A stretch of 6,098 nt of DNA from Chloroflexota bacterium (GTDB lineage: Bacteria; Chloroflexota; UBA6077): NCBI GenBank assembly GCA_021788565.1, contig JAJYKO010000373.1, positions 1-6,098 of the forward strand, written 5' to 3'. The notes below the pieces were generated by a model, which saw only the letters and a list, made by a program, of their open reading frames with translations, was not told the DNA's origin and made no database searches. Numbering within the stretch: position 1 is the first letter of the stretch; the number at the start of each line of letters is the position of its first letter. Below, piece after piece: positions 5,849-6,098 of this stretch. Position numbers and translations under genes: made by a program.

Positions 5849-6098
5849 GTGGAGCGTCCGTCCATCCGCTTGCTGATTGACGAGAACGTTCCGGCCTCTG
5901 TCGCTCGTTTTCTGCACGAACATGGACATGAGGTCCGATTCGTCCAGCACGAGTTCGCGCGCGGGACGGAAGACGCGGTTATCGCTAGGGTAGCCAGCGA
6001 GCTATCACTGGTCGTCGTTACCTGGAATCACAGGCACTTCAAGGCTCTGGCTGCCAGGAGAAAGAAGACCGGGCCTTCATATCCCGGTATGGGGTTGA
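5849..6098 (+). CDS. DUF5615 PIN-like protein, probable toxin (cut by the right edge)
   Basis: The frame starts at the GTG at 5849-5851, directly after the antitoxin stop (TGAGTG), and stays open to the right edge for 83 codons plus one base; the TGA at the very end is out of frame. The N-terminus RLLIDENVPASVARFLHEHGHEV is typical of DUF5615, with D11 and E12 as candidate metal ligands. GTEDAVIARVASE gives D42. The segment where relatives carry a DxDF-like motif reads VVVTWNHRHF, with N60/H61/H63 in place of aspartates. The family belongs to the PIN-like nuclease superfamily and is predicted to be an RNase toxin. With no spacing and only a weak AGG-type ribosome site in the end of the upstream gene, translation is probably coupled. 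The altered motif may be a natural variant or a weakened active site. Confidence 0.85.
   Translation, partial: MERPSIRLLIDENVPASVARFLHEHGHEVRFVQHEFARGTEDAVIARVASELSLVVVTWNHRHFKALAARRKKTGPSYPGMGL

Noticed and set aside
5552..5950. Minus-strand open frame (132 codons) opposite the DUF433 and DUF5615 genes
   Set aside because: The plus strand carries the clear DUF433 and DENVP motifs; the minus frame is a mirror with no motif of its own.

Overview
The window is a GC-rich (roughly 60%) bacterial defence locus. It holds most of a type I restriction-modification (RM) operon on the minus strand and two type II toxin-antitoxin (TA) pairs of different families. Frequent GTG starts (hsdR, the MerR-DUF433 gene and its partner), a probable leaderless TA transcript and the style of the HsdM, HsdR and PIN proteins suggest an actinobacterium or a similar GC-rich lineage such as Chloroflexota. 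No rRNA or housekeeping marker is present to settle this.

Reading the minus strand from right to left, the order is hsdM (start about 4928, stop 2787), hsdS (2790-1591, 4-base ATGA overlap with hsdM), a VapB-like antitoxin (1538-1332), a VapC-like PIN toxin (1341-916, overlapping the antitoxin by 10 bases), then hsdR (GTG at 818, running off the left edge after 272 codons). HsdM and HsdS form the methyltransferase and set the recognition site. HsdR supplies the nuclease and translocase, but only its nuclease part is inside the window. The vapBC pair sits between hsdS and hsdR and appears to have its own promoter in the 52-base hsdS-vapB gap.

On the plus strand, diverging from hsdM, lie a protein with an N-terminal MerR-type helix-turn-helix and a C-terminal DUF433 domain (5207-5848) and, directly after it, a DUF5615 PIN-like toxin (5849 to the right edge, incomplete). 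I read them as a second TA pair whose antitoxin carries its own DNA-binding domain.

The region between hsdM and the MerR-DUF433 gene (about 4929-5206) is the regulatory centre. Two promoter-like elements face away from each other with their -35 boxes only 9 bases apart. The hsdM leader also contains a five-codon ORF (MPPGG) with a strong ribosome-binding site, whose stop codon overlaps a possible upstream hsdM start. I saw no RNA genes, CRISPR arrays, insertion sequences or convincing terminators.

The gene families are all known. What deserves a second look is the arrangement (TA inside and beside the RM operon), the hsdM leader mini-ORF, the back-to-back promoters, the leaderless TA promoter, and the altered acidic motif in the DUF5615 protein.
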